Below are positions 42,325 to 51,931 of a stretch of 64,000 nt of DNA, piece after piece. Under the pieces are notes generated by a model. The model worked only from the letters and a program-made list of their open reading frames with translations. It was not told the DNA's origin and searched no databases. This DNA comes from Bradyrhizobium sp. CB2312 (GTDB lineage: Bacteria; Pseudomonadota; Alphaproteobacteria; Rhizobiales; Xanthobacteraceae), in contig NZ_CP121668.1 in NCBI RefSeq assembly GCF_029714425.1, forward strand, positions 434,001 through 498,000, read 5' to 3'. The position numbers and the translations under genes are program-made. Position 1 is the first letter of the stretch, and each line of letters starts with the position of its first letter.

Positions 42325-43154
42325 GCGTCCAGGCATTACATTCGCCACAGCCCGATGCGCCACCCGACATGCGGCGCATCGACGTGCGCGGATTGTGCAA
42401 GACCTTCCAGCTCGCGGGTACGGCCATCGAGGCGGTGCGCGACGTCTCCTTCAACGTCCGCCGCGGCGAATTCGTCGCTCTTCTGGGACCGTCCGGCTCG
42501 GGCAAGAGCACCGTCCTCAACATGATCGCGACGCTGCTCAAGCCGACCAGCGGTCAGATCCTGATCGACGGAACGCCCGTCATTCACGGACGGGCGACGC
42601 CGAACGTCGGCTATGTGTTCCAGCGCGATACCCTGTTTCCCTGGCGTACCGTCGCCGACAATATCGGCTACGGCCTCGAGCTCGCGGGTGTCCCGGCGGC
42701 GGAGCGAAAGGATCGTGTCAATACGTGCCTGATGCAGGCCGGGCTCGAGGGCTTTGGTAACGCCTATCCTTCCGCATTGTCGGGCGGCATGCGCCAGCGC
42801 GCAGCCTTGATGCGAACGCTGGTGGTCGAGCCGCAGGTTCTGCTGATGGACGAGCCGTTCGGCGCGCTCGACACCCACACCAAGATCGACATGCACGACG
42901 TGCTACTTCGCATCTGGGAACGCGAGCAGCAGACCGTGCTGTTCGTGACCCACGATCTCGGCGAAGCGCTGACGCTGGCGGACCGTATCATCCTGTTTTC
43001 CGCCCGGCCCGGCCGGATCAAGGAGAGTTTCGAGGTGGATTTTGCCCGCCCGCGCAACGCCGTGAAAATCCGGGAGACGCCGCGTTACGCCGAGCTGTTC
43101 CAGCTGATCTGGCACTCGCTCGGCGAAGAATTCATGAAGGGCCGCAAGCCATGA
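42321..43154 (+). CDS. NitT/TauT-type ABC transporter ATP-binding protein
   Basis: VALLGPSGSGKSTVLNMI is Walker A, LSGGMRQRAALMRTL the ABC signature, and QVLLMDEPFGALD Walker B. FVTHDLGEALTLADRI contains the H-loop. Length (277) and the regions match SsuB/TauB. The start TTG at 42321 overlaps the stop of the binding-protein gene; an internal ATG at 42369 is possible. It hydrolyses ATP on the cytoplasmic face to drive import with the permease downstream. Confidence 0.92.
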   Translation: MSVQALHSPQPDAPPDMRRIDVRGLCKTFQLAGTAIEAVRDVSFNVRRGEFVALLGPSGSGKSTVLNMIATLLKPTSGQILIDGTPVIHGRATPNVGYVFQRDTLFPWRTVADNIGYGLELAGVPAAERKDRVNTCLMQAGLEGFGNAYPSALSGGMRQRAALMRTLVVEPQVLLMDEPFGALDTHTKIDMHDVLLRIWEREQQTVLFVTHDLGEALTLADRIILFSARPGRIKESFEVDFARPRNAVKIRETPRYAELFQLIWHSLGEEFMKGRKP

Positions 43155-44026
43155 GGCGAGCGCGCAGTCACGGCAGAACATTGGCGTGGCAGATATTGAT
43201 CTGCGTCTGCCTGCTGTCGATCTGGCAGTGGGGATACGCCCTGCATGGGCGATTTCCATGGCTGGTGCCGGATCTGCTCGATCCGTACTTCGTGTCCAGG
43301 CCCTCCGACATCTTCGAGCATTTCTTGATCCTGAGCTGCCTCAAGTCCAAGCTCGGCGTCTTCAACGGCTGGTTCAATGGCGAGTTCGCCCGCTGCATGG
43401 CACGCTCGGAAAACAATCTCTGGATCGCGACCGCCGTCACGCTGAAGAACACCTTCTTCGGCTTCGTGACCGGTGTCGGCAGTGGCTTTGCCGCAGGCCT
43501 CGTGCTGGGCCGTTCGGACCGGCTGAGCGCGATTTTTCAGCCGTTCATCACCGCAGTGAATTCGATTCCCCGCATCGCGCTGGCGCCGATCATCGTGCTG
43601 GCCTTCGGCATCGGCGATACCTCGAAGGTCGTGACGTCGTGGATCGTGGTCGTCTTCCTCGTTTTCTTCAACACCTTCGAAGGCGCGCGCTCGATCGACG
43701 AGGGTTTTGTCAACGCGGCGCGGTTGCTCGGCGCCAGCGAGTGGCAGATCACCCGCACGGTGGTCATTCCCTCGACCATGGCCTGGGTGTTCGCCTCGCT
43801 GACGCCCGCGATCTCCTTCGCCCTGATCGGGGTGATCGTCGGCGAGTTCATCGGCGCGGAACGGGGAATCGGTCGCCTGATCATCGAGTCCGAAGCGCGC
43901 GCGGAGGCCTCGGGAATGATGGTCGCCGTCATCGTCCTGATGCTGGTCGGTGTCGCGCTGTCCGCGCTGATCTGGCGGTTGCAGGCCTACCTGCTGCGCT
44001 GGCAGCAGCACAATCTCGCCGAATAG
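43151..44026 (+). CDS. NitT/TauT-type ABC transporter permease
   Basis: About six membrane helices and the EAA-like loop facing the ATPase (GAREWQITRTVVIPS-type, here GASEWQITRTVVIPSTM) identify a binding-protein-dependent permease. The motif INAARLLGASE is typical (here VNAARLLGAS). Length 291 fits SsuC/TauC. It overlaps the ATPase gene by 4 bases. A hydrophilic segment of about 40 residues near 60-100 is longer than usual. Confidence 0.9.
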   Translation: MRRARSHGRTLAWQILICVCLLSIWQWGYALHGRFPWLVPDLLDPYFVSRPSDIFEHFLILSCLKSKLGVFNGWFNGEFARCMARSENNLWIATAVTLKNTFFGFVTGVGSGFAAGLVLGRSDRLSAIFQPFITAVNSIPRIALAPIIVLAFGIGDTSKVVTSWIVVVFLVFFNTFEGARSIDEGFVNAARLLGASEWQITRTVVIPSTMAWVFASLTPAISFALIGVIVGEFIGAERGIGRLIIESEARAEASGMMVAVIVLMLVGVALSALIWRLQAYLLRWQQHNLAE

Positions 44027-44050
44027 CCGGACCGCGGGGGCGCGTCCTTG

Positions 44051-44944
44051 TCACGGCCCCGCCAGCATTGTCCGCGCCGTCGCGACAAACGCCTGCGCCG
44101 CCGGCGAGAGCGTCCGGCCCTGCCGCTGGAGCAGCGACACCGGTCGGGTGATGGCCGGGCGCACCAGCGGCCTTGCGATCAGTGTCGGAAACTGGTCGGC
44201 CGGCAGCATGGTCGCGGGAAGGATGGCGAGGCCGAGGCCCTGAGCGGTCATGGCGAGCGCGGTGTTGATCAGTGTCACTTCATAGGTCGGATTGAGGTGC
44301 TTGCCCTGCGCGCCGAGCGCCTGATCGATCTGCATGCGGATCCGCGTCTCGCGGCGCATCGCGATCGTCGGCATCTGCGCAAGCTCATCCCATGTGAGGG
44401 AACGCCGCGCGGCAAAGTCGGCGGAGCGGCGGCCGATCGCGCTGAGGCGCCCGCTTGTCAACGTCTCGATCGTCATGTCGGCGAATTCGCCCTCGACGCT
44501 GCCGATCGCGAACTCCGCATCGGTCGCGGTCAGACGCGGAACGAGATCGTCGGCGGCGACATCCCGCATGTCGATCTCGATGTCGGGATGGGCGGCTCGG
44601 AATTTCGCCAGCACCCGCGGCAGCAGCGCGGAGGCGGCGCCCGCGGAGGCGAGAAACACGACGCGGCCGGCGCGAGCCTGCGCGAGGTCGCGCATGCGCC
44701 GCGACAGGCCCTGCGCATCGCTCAGCATGCGTTCGGCGGCGTGAAACGCCTCGTCGGCGGCCAGCGTCGGTTGCACCGAGCGCGTTGAGCGGTCGAACAG
44801 CTTGACGCCGAGCTGACCCTCGAGCTGCTGGACCAGAAGGCTCGCCGCCGATTGCGTGATCCCGAGCTCGCGCGCGGCCCGCGTGATGCTGCGTGTGCGG
44901 TACACGCCGGTGAAGGCCCGCAGCTGCCGCAAGGTGACATTCAT
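44051..44944 (-). CDS. LysR-family transcriptional regulator
   Basis: MNVTLRQLRAFTGVYRTRSI starts the winged helix-turn-helix, with the recognition segment ARELGITQSAASLLVQQLEG and LFDRSTRSVQPT. The effector-binding domain starts near residue 90. Length 297 is standard. It is divergent from the FAD monooxygenase gene across a 109-base region with two palindromes. LysR proteins usually activate such a divergent catabolic gene on binding its substrate or a pathway intermediate. Confidence 0.93.
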   Translation of the reverse strand: MNVTLRQLRAFTGVYRTRSITRAARELGITQSAASLLVQQLEGQLGVKLFDRSTRSVQPTLAADEAFHAAERMLSDAQGLSRRMRDLAQARAGRVVFLASAGAASALLPRVLAKFRAAHPDIEIDMRDVAADDLVPRLTATDAEFAIGSVEGEFADMTIETLTSGRLSAIGRRSADFAARRSLTWDELAQMPTIAMRRETRIRMQIDQALGAQGKHLNPTYEVTLINTALAMTAQGLGLAILPATMLPADQFPTLIARPLVRPAITRPVSLLQRQGRTLSPAAQAFVATARTMLAGP

Positions 44945-44952
44945 AGGCGAAG

Positions 44953-44992
44953 CTCATGAATTGATGAGTTCTTTCTGGCTTATCTTATAAGC
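44953..44992. promoter_or_regulatory. Two palindromes, candidate LysR operator
   Basis: GCTTAT (44978-44983) and ATAAGC (44987-44992) form a perfect 6-bp palindrome with a 3-base centre, a T-N11-A-type LysR box. CTCAT (44953-44957) and ATGAG (44964-44968) form a second one beside the LysR start, as expected for an autoregulatory and activation site pair. Confidence 0.6.
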
Positions 44993-45053
44993 GAGCCTGC
45001 AATAAAATGCATGCTGTGCGGACGGTGAATCCGCTGGGCAAGAGGAAACGAGC

Positions 45054-46694
45054 ATGAGGACACAGGTGCTGGTGGTGGGCGCCGGGCCCGTGGGATTGAC
45101 CGCGGCCATGGACCTGGCCTCGCGCGGGATCGACGTCGTGATCGCGGAGATCCGCCACGCCGGCGATCCGCCCAGCGTCAAATGCAATCACGTCTCGGCG
45201 CGCTCGATGGAGATCTTCCGAAGGCTGGGCGTCGCCGCAAAGTTGCGCGACGCCGGGCTCCCTGCCGACTTCCCGAACGACTGCTCGTATCGGACCACGG
45301 CGACCGGCATCGAGCTTTGCCGCATCGACATTCCCTCGCGCGCGCGCCGCTACAGCGCCACCGGCGGCTCCGACACCTGGTGGCCGACGCCCGAGCCGCC
45401 GCACCGGATCAACCAGATCTATCTCGAGCCGATCCTGTTCGGCCACGCCGCGGCTCAGCCGCGCATCACCATTCTGGCCCGCACCGAGATCACCGACATC
45501 GAACAGGACGCCGACCATGTCGTCGCGCAGGCGCGCAATCTCGACAGCGGAGAGACACTCCGCATCGAAGCCAGCTTCGTGATCGGCTGCGACGGCAGCC
45601 GTTCCCTCGTCCGCAAATCGATCGGGGCGAATCTGTCCGGCACGCCGGTGATCCAGCGCGTGCAATCGACCTTCATCGAGGCGCCGCAACTCAAGCAGCT
45701 GATGGGCGCGCACAAGCCGGCCTGGATGGTGCTCTCGCTCAATCCGAGGCGCTCGGGCACGACCGTCGCGATCGACGGCCATCACCGCTGGCTGATCCAC
45801 AATCATCTGAGGCCCGATGAGCCCGAGTTCGACTCGGTCGACCGCGACTGGTCGATCCGCGCCATCCTCGGCGTCGACGAGCGCTTCGAGTACAAAATCC
45901 TCAGCAAGGAGGACTGGGTCGGACGCCGCCTCGTGGCCGATCGCTTCCGCGATCGCCGGGTGTTCATCTGTGGCGACGCCGCGCATCTGTGGATGCCCTA
46001 TGCCGGCTACGGCATGAATGCGGGCATTGCGGATGCCGTCGATCTCTGCTGGCAATTGGCGGCGCATCTCAACGGCTGGGCGCCGGCCGCGATCCTCGAT
46101 GCCTATGAGGCGGAGCGTCAGCCGATCACCGAGCAAGTCTCGCGCTTTGCGATGGATCACGCGATGAAGATGATGGCGCAGCGCGGCGGCGTCTCAGTGG
46201 AGATCGAGGACGACACCCCCCGCGGTCACGCAGCGCGCGCGGCGCTGGCGAGGGCGGCCTACGATCTCAACGTTCAGCAATATTGCTGTGCAGGATTGAA
46301 CTTCGGCTACTATTACGATGCCTCGCCGATCATCGCCTATGACGGCGAAACCCCGCCGGCCTACACGATGGGGAGCTTCACGCCCTCGACCGTGCCGGGC
46401 GCCCGTTCGCCGCATCTGTTCCTGCGCGACGGACGATCGCTCTACGATGCGTTCGGGCCGGGCTACACATTGCTGCGGTTCGATCCGGCGATCGATGTGG
46501 CTCCGCTGAAATCCGCCGCGGACGAGCGCGGCATGCCGCTCGCGCTCGTCGACATCGCCGCAGACGAGGCCAACGGCGCCTATGCTGAAAAACTGGTGCT
46601 GGTGCGGCCCGACCAGCACATCGCCTGGCGCGGGCAGGTCGCGCCTGAGAATCCACCGGGCTTGCTCGCGCGCATCACCGGCGCTGCGGCGTAA
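45054..46694 (+). CDS. FAD-dependent aromatic monooxygenase (PheA/TfdB/MhpA family)
   Basis: QVLVVGAGPVGLTAAMDLAS is the FAD-binding GxGxxG fold, SFVIGCDGSRSLVRKSIG is the DG motif that contacts FAD and NAD(P)H, and RVFICGDAAHLWMPYAGYGM the GD motif for the FAD ribityl. The 546 residues include the C-terminal thioredoxin-like domain. Such enzymes hydroxylate phenolic rings using O2 and NAD(P)H. The divergent LysR gene and the Bug-type binding protein downstream suggest a small aromatic acid or phenol as substrate. Confidence 0.9.
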   Translation: MRTQVLVVGAGPVGLTAAMDLASRGIDVVIAEIRHAGDPPSVKCNHVSARSMEIFRRLGVAAKLRDAGLPADFPNDCSYRTTATGIELCRIDIPSRARRYSATGGSDTWWPTPEPPHRINQIYLEPILFGHAAAQPRITILARTEITDIEQDADHVVAQARNLDSGETLRIEASFVIGCDGSRSLVRKSIGANLSGTPVIQRVQSTFIEAPQLKQLMGAHKPAWMVLSLNPRRSGTTVAIDGHHRWLIHNHLRPDEPEFDSVDRDWSIRAILGVDERFEYKILSKEDWVGRRLVADRFRDRRVFICGDAAHLWMPYAGYGMNAGIADAVDLCWQLAAHLNGWAPAAILDAYEAERQPITEQVSRFAMDHAMKMMAQRGGVSVEIEDDTPRGHAARAALARAAYDLNVQQYCCAGLNFGYYYDASPIIAYDGETPPAYTMGSFTPSTVPGARSPHLFLRDGRSLYDAFGPGYTLLRFDPAIDVAPLKSAADERGMPLALVDIAADEANGAYAEKLVLVRPDQHIAWRGQVAPENPPGLLARITGAAA

Positions 46695-46719
46695 CGAGAA
46701 CGCAACTGGGGAGGAGAAC

Positions 46720-47700
46720 GTGTTTCACGTTGCAAAGCGCCGCATCCTGGCCGTGCTGACGGCCGCGACTTTCGCCGTGCTGCCGCCGGAGCCCAGCGAG
46801 GCGGCCTATCCGGAGCAATTGATCAAGATCATCGTGACCTTCCCGCCCGGCGGCAGCGCCGACACCGTGATCCGTGCGCTCGAGCCGGTGGTCACCGCCG
46901 AGCTCAAGCAGGGCCTGGTGATCGAGAACCGCGCCGGGGCAGGGGGCAATATCGGCATGGCCGCGGTCGCGCAGGCCGCGCCGGACGGCTATACGCTCGG
47001 CGTCGCGCCCGCAGGTGCGCTGACCGTGAACCCGCACCTCAATCCGTCGATGCCGTTCGATCCGAAGCAGCTCGCGCCCATCACGTTGCTTGCGGAAATC
47101 CCCTTCGTGCTGGTCGCCTCCGCCAACGTGCCGGCGCACTCGGCGGCGGAGACGATCGCGCTCGCCAAGGCAAAGCCGGGTGCGCTGTCGATCGGACATG
47201 GCGGCAATTCGACCGCCATGCATCTGACGGCGGCGCTGTTCACGCAGAAGGCCGGCATCGCCATGGAGCTGGTCCCGTATCGCGGGACTGCGCCGGCGAC
47301 GGTCGATGTCCTCGCCGGCCACGTCCCCTTCGCGGTGCTGGACATTCCCGCATCGAAGCAGCTGATCCTCGAGGGCAAGCTCAACGCGGTCGGCGTGTCC
47401 TCGGCGCGCCGTCTGTCATCCCTTCCCGATGTGCCGACACTGGCCGAGAGCGGCATCGCGGGTTTCGAATCCGTCGGCTGGTTCGGGCTCGTTGCCCCGG
47501 CCGGCACGCCGCCCGCCATCGTCGCGAGGCTGAACGAAGCCTTCGTGAAGGCCCTGAAGGATCCGTCGGTCGCCGAGAAGATCCGGACCCTCGGCGCAGA
47601 GCCCGCGCCAACTTCGCCGGAGCAGTTCGGCCGCTTCATCGAGAGTGAAAGCACAAAATGGGGCAAGCTGATCAGCGAGGCCGGCATCAAGGCGAACTGA
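46720..47700 (+). CDS. Bug/TctC-family tripartite tricarboxylate transporter binding protein
   Basis: GGAGGAGAAC precedes the GTG at 46720. A signal peptide (AVLTAATFAVLPPEPSEA) leads to the mature YPEQLIKIIVTFPPGGSADT, the ligand-binding start of the Bug family. VIENRAGAGGNIG and ADGYTLGV-like (APDGYTLGVAP) follow. At 326 residues it is complete. Bug proteins bind carboxylates in the periplasm; the membrane partners TctA and TctB are not here. It lies 25 bases after the monooxygenase and is probably co-transcribed. Confidence 0.92.
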   Translation: MFHVAKRRILAVLTAATFAVLPPEPSEAAYPEQLIKIIVTFPPGGSADTVIRALEPVVTAELKQGLVIENRAGAGGNIGMAAVAQAAPDGYTLGVAPAGALTVNPHLNPSMPFDPKQLAPITLLAEIPFVLVASANVPAHSAAETIALAKAKPGALSIGHGGNSTAMHLTAALFTQKAGIAMELVPYRGTAPATVDVLAGHVPFAVLDIPASKQLILEGKLNAVGVSSARRLSSLPDVPTLAESGIAGFESVGWFGLVAPAGTPPAIVARLNEAFVKALKDPSVAEKIRTLGAEPAPTSPEQFGRFIESESTKWGKLISEAGIKAN

Positions 47701-47730
47701 ATGTCATCTGCGGCGCCTTCTCGTCGGCCA

Positions 47731-49149
47731 TCATGCCGGCGCCGTCATCAACGCCCGCCGCATCACGTCCCACATCCGCGGCTCGTTCATGTGCGTCACG
47801 TTGAACCGCATGAAGTTTTGCGCGGTCTGCGACACGCTGAAGACGTTGCCGGGCGCGAGCACGACGTTCTCATTCAGCGCTGCGCGGGCGACCTGCGTGG
47901 CATCCTGTCCGGCCGCGAGGCGGCACCAGAGGAAGAAGCCGCCGCGCGGCATCAGCCAGGGCTCGATGCCAAGAGCCTGAAGTTTGCGCGCGACGTCGCG
48001 GCGCGTGCGTGTGAGCCTTTGCCGGAGCTCGTCCATGTGCTTGCGATAGCTGCCGCCGGCCAGGACGGCGGTGATGATCTCGGTCGCGACCGGGCTTGGG
48101 CCGCCGAAACTGGTTGCGACCTGGAGGTCGACGAGATGCTCGATCCAGTCGGGCCGCGCGGCGATGTAGCCGCAGCGCACCGAAGCCGACAGCGTCTTGG
48201 AGAAGCTGCCGATGCGGATCACGCGGTTCAAGCCATCCAGCGCGGCCAGGCGCGGCGAGCGCTCCGGCTCGAAGTCGCCGAAGATGTCGTCCTCGATGAT
48301 GGTGAGGTCGTGGCCCGTGGCCGCGGTCAGGAGCCGGTGCGCAGTCTGGAGCGAGATCGTCGCGCCGGTCGGGTTGTGCAGCGCTGAATTGGTGATGTAG
48401 AGCCGCGGCTTCTCGCTGCCGAGAATCTGCTCGAAGCGCGCGATGTCAGGGCCCGACGGCGTGTAGGGTATGCTGACGATCCTGACCTGATGCGCGCGCA
48501 GCAGCGCACGAAAATTGAAATAGCAGGGGTCGTCGACCAGCACGGTGTCGCCGGGCCGCAGCAGGAAGCGGCAGATCAGGTCGGTCGCCTGCGTGCCCGA
48601 GCCGGTCAGCATCAGCTGGTTGATCGAAGCCTCGATCCCGTCTTCGGCGAGGCGCGCCAGCAGCAGACGGCGCAGCGCGAGCGAGCCGGACGTCGAGCCG
48701 TAATTGGTCAGCACGCTCGCCTCGGTCCGCGCCAGCGCGCGGGCGGCGCGGCGTAAGGCCTCTTCGGGCATCCACTCCGGTGGCAACCAGCCGCAGCCGG
48801 GTTTTGGCACGGCCGGGTCGGTATCGAGCGATTGCCTGGAGACCCAGAACGGGTCGACCTCGCGGTCGCGGCGCGGCTCGGCCTCGGCAAGTGCCAGCGG
48901 CGGCGCCGCCGTCGGTGACACATAGAAGCCCGAGCCGCGGCGGGGGCGGATCAGGCCTTCGGCGGCGAGCCGGTCATAGGCTTCGACGACGGTGGACGGC
49001 GAGACGCCCATCGCTGCGGCAAGGCGGCGGATCGACGGCAGGCGGTCGCCGGCACTGAGCGCGCGGCCCGCGACCTTGGCGCGGATCGCGCTCATCACAT
49101 CCAGGGTCCGCGTTCCGCCGCGTCCCTTCGCTTGCGCCGTGCCGTCCAA
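47731..49149 (-). CDS. MocR/PdxR-family regulator (GntR wHTH fused to aminotransferase domain)
   Basis: The N-terminal winged helix reads RALSAGDRLPSIRRLAAAMG and VSPSTVVEAYDRLAAEGLIR. The C-terminal fold type I aminotransferase domain contains NYGSTSGSLALRRLLL, DDPCYFNFRALL, ITNSALHNPTGATI and the PLP-lysine in RIGSFSKTLSASVRCGY. MocR proteins use PLP as effector to regulate vitamin B6 or amino-compound genes. The start is uncertain: TTG at 49149 is given; the frame is open to 49296, but that would overlap the divergent gene. It probably regulates the divergent EamA exporter. Confidence 0.88.
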   Translation of the reverse strand: MDGTAQAKGRGGTRTLDVMSAIRAKVAGRALSAGDRLPSIRRLAAAMGVSPSTVVEAYDRLAAEGLIRPRRGSGFYVSPTAAPPLALAEAEPRRDREVDPFWVSRQSLDTDPAVPKPGCGWLPPEWMPEEALRRAARALARTEASVLTNYGSTSGSLALRRLLLARLAEDGIEASINQLMLTGSGTQATDLICRFLLRPGDTVLVDDPCYFNFRALLRAHQVRIVSIPYTPSGPDIARFEQILGSEKPRLYITNSALHNPTGATISLQTAHRLLTAATGHDLTIIEDDIFGDFEPERSPRLAALDGLNRVIRIGSFSKTLSASVRCGYIAARPDWIEHLVDLQVATSFGGPSPVATEIITAVLAGGSYRKHMDELRQRLTRTRRDVARKLQALGIEPWLMPRGGFFLWCRLAAGQDATQVARAALNENVVLAPGNVFSVSQTAQNFMRFNVTHMNEPRMWDVMRRALMTAPA

Positions 49150-49250
49150 GGTGTACTGCCTTCCATACCCATACAGCTCTTCCGGATTGTACTGGATTGT
49201 CGCTGGTCTCGCCAGCGCAGAACGCCGAGGATGGCGACCCAACAAGCGAG

Positions 49251-50129
49251 ATGAAAATGCAATCTGCGGGCAGCGGCTGGGGCAGCGGACTTCCAAACGG
49301 TCTGTTGGGCGTCATCATCTTCAGCGGCTCGCTGCCGGCGACGCGCGTCGCGGTCGGCGGCTTCTCCGCGCTGTTCCTGACCTCCGCGCGCGCGATCATT
49401 GCCGCGCTGATCGGTGCGGCCGTGCTCCTCCTGCTCCGTCAGGCGCGGCCAGACCGCAAGGATCTCGCTTCGCTCGCGATCGTCTCCATCGGTGTCGTGG
49501 TCGGCTTCCCCTTGCTGACCGCACTCGCGCTCCAGCACATCACCTCGGCGCATTCGATCGTCTTCATCGGCCTCCTGCCGCTGTCGACCGCGATCTTTGC
49601 CGTGCTGCGCGGCGGCGAGCGTCCGCGGCCGCTGTTCTGGCTGTTCGCCGTGCTCGGCAGCGCGACGGTGGCGGGCTTTGCCGTGTCCAGCGACGGCTCG
49701 GCCTCGCTCACCGGCGATCTGCTCATGGTCGCCGCGATCGTGCTGTGCGGGCTCGGCTATGCGGAAGGCGCCGCGCTGTCGCGCCGCGTCGGCGGCTGGC
49801 AGGTGATCTCCTGGGCGCTGCTGCTTGCGTTGCCGCTGATGCTGCCGCTCGCGATCTGGGCATGGCCGCCGACGTGGGGCGGCGTCGGTGCGCCGGCCTG
49901 GATCGGGCTCGCCTATGTCTCGGTCTTCAGCATGTTCGTCGGCTTCATCTTCTGGTACCGGGGACTCGCGATCGGCGGTATCGCGCGTGTCGGCCAGTTG
50001 CAGCAGCTCCAGCCGTTCTTCGGCCTCGCGCTCGCAGGCCTGCTGCTGCACGAGCCGGTCGCCTGGAGCATGATCGCCGCGACCGCGCTCGTGGTCGTCT
50101 GCGTGTTCTTCGCACGGCGGTACGCGTGA
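49251..50129 (+). CDS. EamA/DMT-family permease
   Basis: The ATG at 49251 gives 292 residues with ten hydrophobic helices in two repeats, the DMT pattern. Recognisable pieces are FSGSLPATRVAVGGF, SAHSIVFIGLLPLSTAIFAV and IGGIARVGQLQQLQPFFGLA (second EamA repeat end). Such proteins export amino acids or metabolites through the inner membrane. Divergent placement from a MocR regulator suggests control by it and a substrate related to amino compounds. Confidence 0.9.
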   Translation: MKMQSAGSGWGSGLPNGLLGVIIFSGSLPATRVAVGGFSALFLTSARAIIAALIGAAVLLLLRQARPDRKDLASLAIVSIGVVVGFPLLTALALQHITSAHSIVFIGLLPLSTAIFAVLRGGERPRPLFWLFAVLGSATVAGFAVSSDGSASLTGDLLMVAAIVLCGLGYAEGAALSRRVGGWQVISWALLLALPLMLPLAIWAWPPTWGGVGAPAWIGLAYVSVFSMFVGFIFWYRGLAIGGIARVGQLQQLQPFFGLALAGLLLHEPVAWSMIAATALVVVCVFFARRYA

Positions 50130-50170
50130 ATGCAGTGCAATTCCTGACCAGGCATGTGCGAGCACCAATG

Positions 50171-50184
50171 TTGATCTAGATCAA
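50171..50184 (+). promoter_or_regulatory. FixK/FNR box TTGAT-N4-ATCAA
   Basis: TTGATCTAGATCAA is a perfect palindrome matching the rhizobial anaerobox. It lies 42 bases after the EamA stop and about 233 bases before the DUF1254 gene on the same strand. The long distance means a long leader or an unseen transcript. Confidence 0.6.
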
Positions 50185-50416
50185 CGTCCGTGCCGGCACG
50201 CGGTATCTCATTGCATGAGGAGAGTTATCTCCCTGATGCATCGCGTGCCTATTTCGCAACGACGTAACAACGCATGGCCGATATCCCCTCTGCAGGTTGG
50301 CTGATGTGGCGGTGATCGGCATCCTCGCTCGACCGACAGAAATGCGCCCATCGTTGCGGGAGTATCCATAATTCAATTCGAGCTCTCGAGATAAGAGTAG
50401 GTTTGGGAGTAGCGTC

Positions 50417-51856
50417 ATGAACATGACTCGTCGGAATCTTTTGTCTGGCGGTTTGGGAGGCGCGATCTCGGCACTTGCACTCTCGGTCGGCCGAGCGGAT
50501 TACGACGGTCCTTTGTTGAGCGCGGTTGAAGGTGGCGAAGATTTCTGGCTTGCCACCGACGCCTATGTGTTCGGCTATCCGCTCGTGACGATGGAGATGA
50601 CGCGGCGGGTCATGACCAATATGGCTGCCGTCGAGGGTACGCGCGGGCCTATGGGGCAATTCATCAAGCTGCGGACCTATCCCGACGCAAGCTTCAGGGA
50701 TGTGACGGCTCCGAATGCGGATACGCTCTACACCAGTGCGTGGATCGACGTGGGAGACGAGCCGTGGGTCGTCAGTATCCCCGACATGAAGGACCGCTAT
50801 TTTCTGTTTCCGATGCTTGATGGCTGGACAAACGTATTCCAGGTCCCGGGCAAGCGCACGACGGGGACCAAGGCGCAGGTCTATGCGATCACCGGCCCGG
50901 GTTGGAAAGGCAAGCTCCCTGCCGGCGTGAAGGAATACAAGTCGCCGACGAGCATCGTATGGATTCTAGGTCGCATCTACTGTACCGGCACACCCGAGGA
51001 CTACGCGGCGGTGCACGCCGCCCAGGATGAGTGCAAGCTCTTCCCCCTGAGCGCCTACGGGCAATCCTACACGCCTCCACCTGGCAAGGTCGATGCGGCG
51101 ATCGACATGACCACCCCGGTGCGCGATCAGGTCAATCGTATGGACGCCGTGGCATATTTCAGCCTTCTGGCTCAACTGATGAAACGCAATCCGCCGGGAG
51201 CCGCCGACGCTCCTGAGCTGGCCAAATTCGCGAAGATCGGTCTCGTTCCGGGCAAGGATTTTGACGCGAGCAAGCTCGACGCCGATTTTGCGAAGCGCAT
51301 CCCGCAAGTCGGTTTTGACCGGATCATGATCCAATTCAAGGTCAACAAGGCCATCAGGAACACGAACGGCTGGGCATTCGACACGGAGACCGGCGTCTAC
51401 GGCACCGACTACCTCAATCGTGCCCTGGTCACAGCCATCGGGCTCGGTGCCAACCGAATCCAGGATGCCTGCTATCCGACGTCGCAGAAGGACGTCGATG
51501 GTAAAGATTACGTCGGCAGCAACAAGTATGTGATGCGCTTCCCGAAGGGGCAGCTTCCTCCTGTCGGCGGCTTCTGGTCGCTGACGATGTACGACGAGAA
51601 GTATTTCTTCGTCGCCAATCCGCTCAACCGCTATTCGATCAGCGCTCGTCAGAATCTCAAGCCCAATCCGGACGGAACGATCGACCTCTATATCCAGAAG
51701 GATTCGCCTGGAACGGACAAGGAGTCGAACTGGCTGCCCGCACCCGCCGGCAAGTTCGTTCTGATGCTGCGGATGTATTGGCCGAACGAGAAGGCGCCTT
51801 CGATCATCAACGGCAGCTGGTCTCCGCCGGCCGTCAGGAGGGTTGCGAGCAGCTGA
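50417..51856 (+). CDS. DUF1254/DUF1214-family secreted protein
   Basis: A twin-arginine-like signal (MNMTRRNLLSGGLGGAISAL) precedes about 450 mature residues. DAYVFGYPLVTMEMTRRVMT and TAPNADTLYTSAWIDVGDEP are DUF1254 hallmarks; the C-terminal DUF1214 part has LPPVGGFWSLTMYDEKYF and NPLNRYSISARQNLKPNPDG. The protein is periplasmic and its function is unproven. Many bacteria have several copies. A FixK/FNR-type box lies upstream. Confidence 0.88.
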   Translation: MNMTRRNLLSGGLGGAISALALSVGRADYDGPLLSAVEGGEDFWLATDAYVFGYPLVTMEMTRRVMTNMAAVEGTRGPMGQFIKLRTYPDASFRDVTAPNADTLYTSAWIDVGDEPWVVSIPDMKDRYFLFPMLDGWTNVFQVPGKRTTGTKAQVYAITGPGWKGKLPAGVKEYKSPTSIVWILGRIYCTGTPEDYAAVHAAQDECKLFPLSAYGQSYTPPPGKVDAAIDMTTPVRDQVNRMDAVAYFSLLAQLMKRNPPGAADAPELAKFAKIGLVPGKDFDASKLDADFAKRIPQVGFDRIMIQFKVNKAIRNTNGWAFDTETGVYGTDYLNRALVTAIGLGANRIQDACYPTSQKDVDGKDYVGSNKYVMRFPKGQLPPVGGFWSLTMYDEKYFFVANPLNRYSISARQNLKPNPDGTIDLYIQKDSPGTDKESNWLPAPAGKFVLMLRMYWPNEKAPSIINGSWSPPAVRRVASS

Positions 51857-51931
51857 TCCCAAGGGGCCAGCAGGCGGAGTCGCACTGGGAGCACTCAAGC
51901 TCATGGGCTGGCAGAACCTGAGGAGGTCAGG

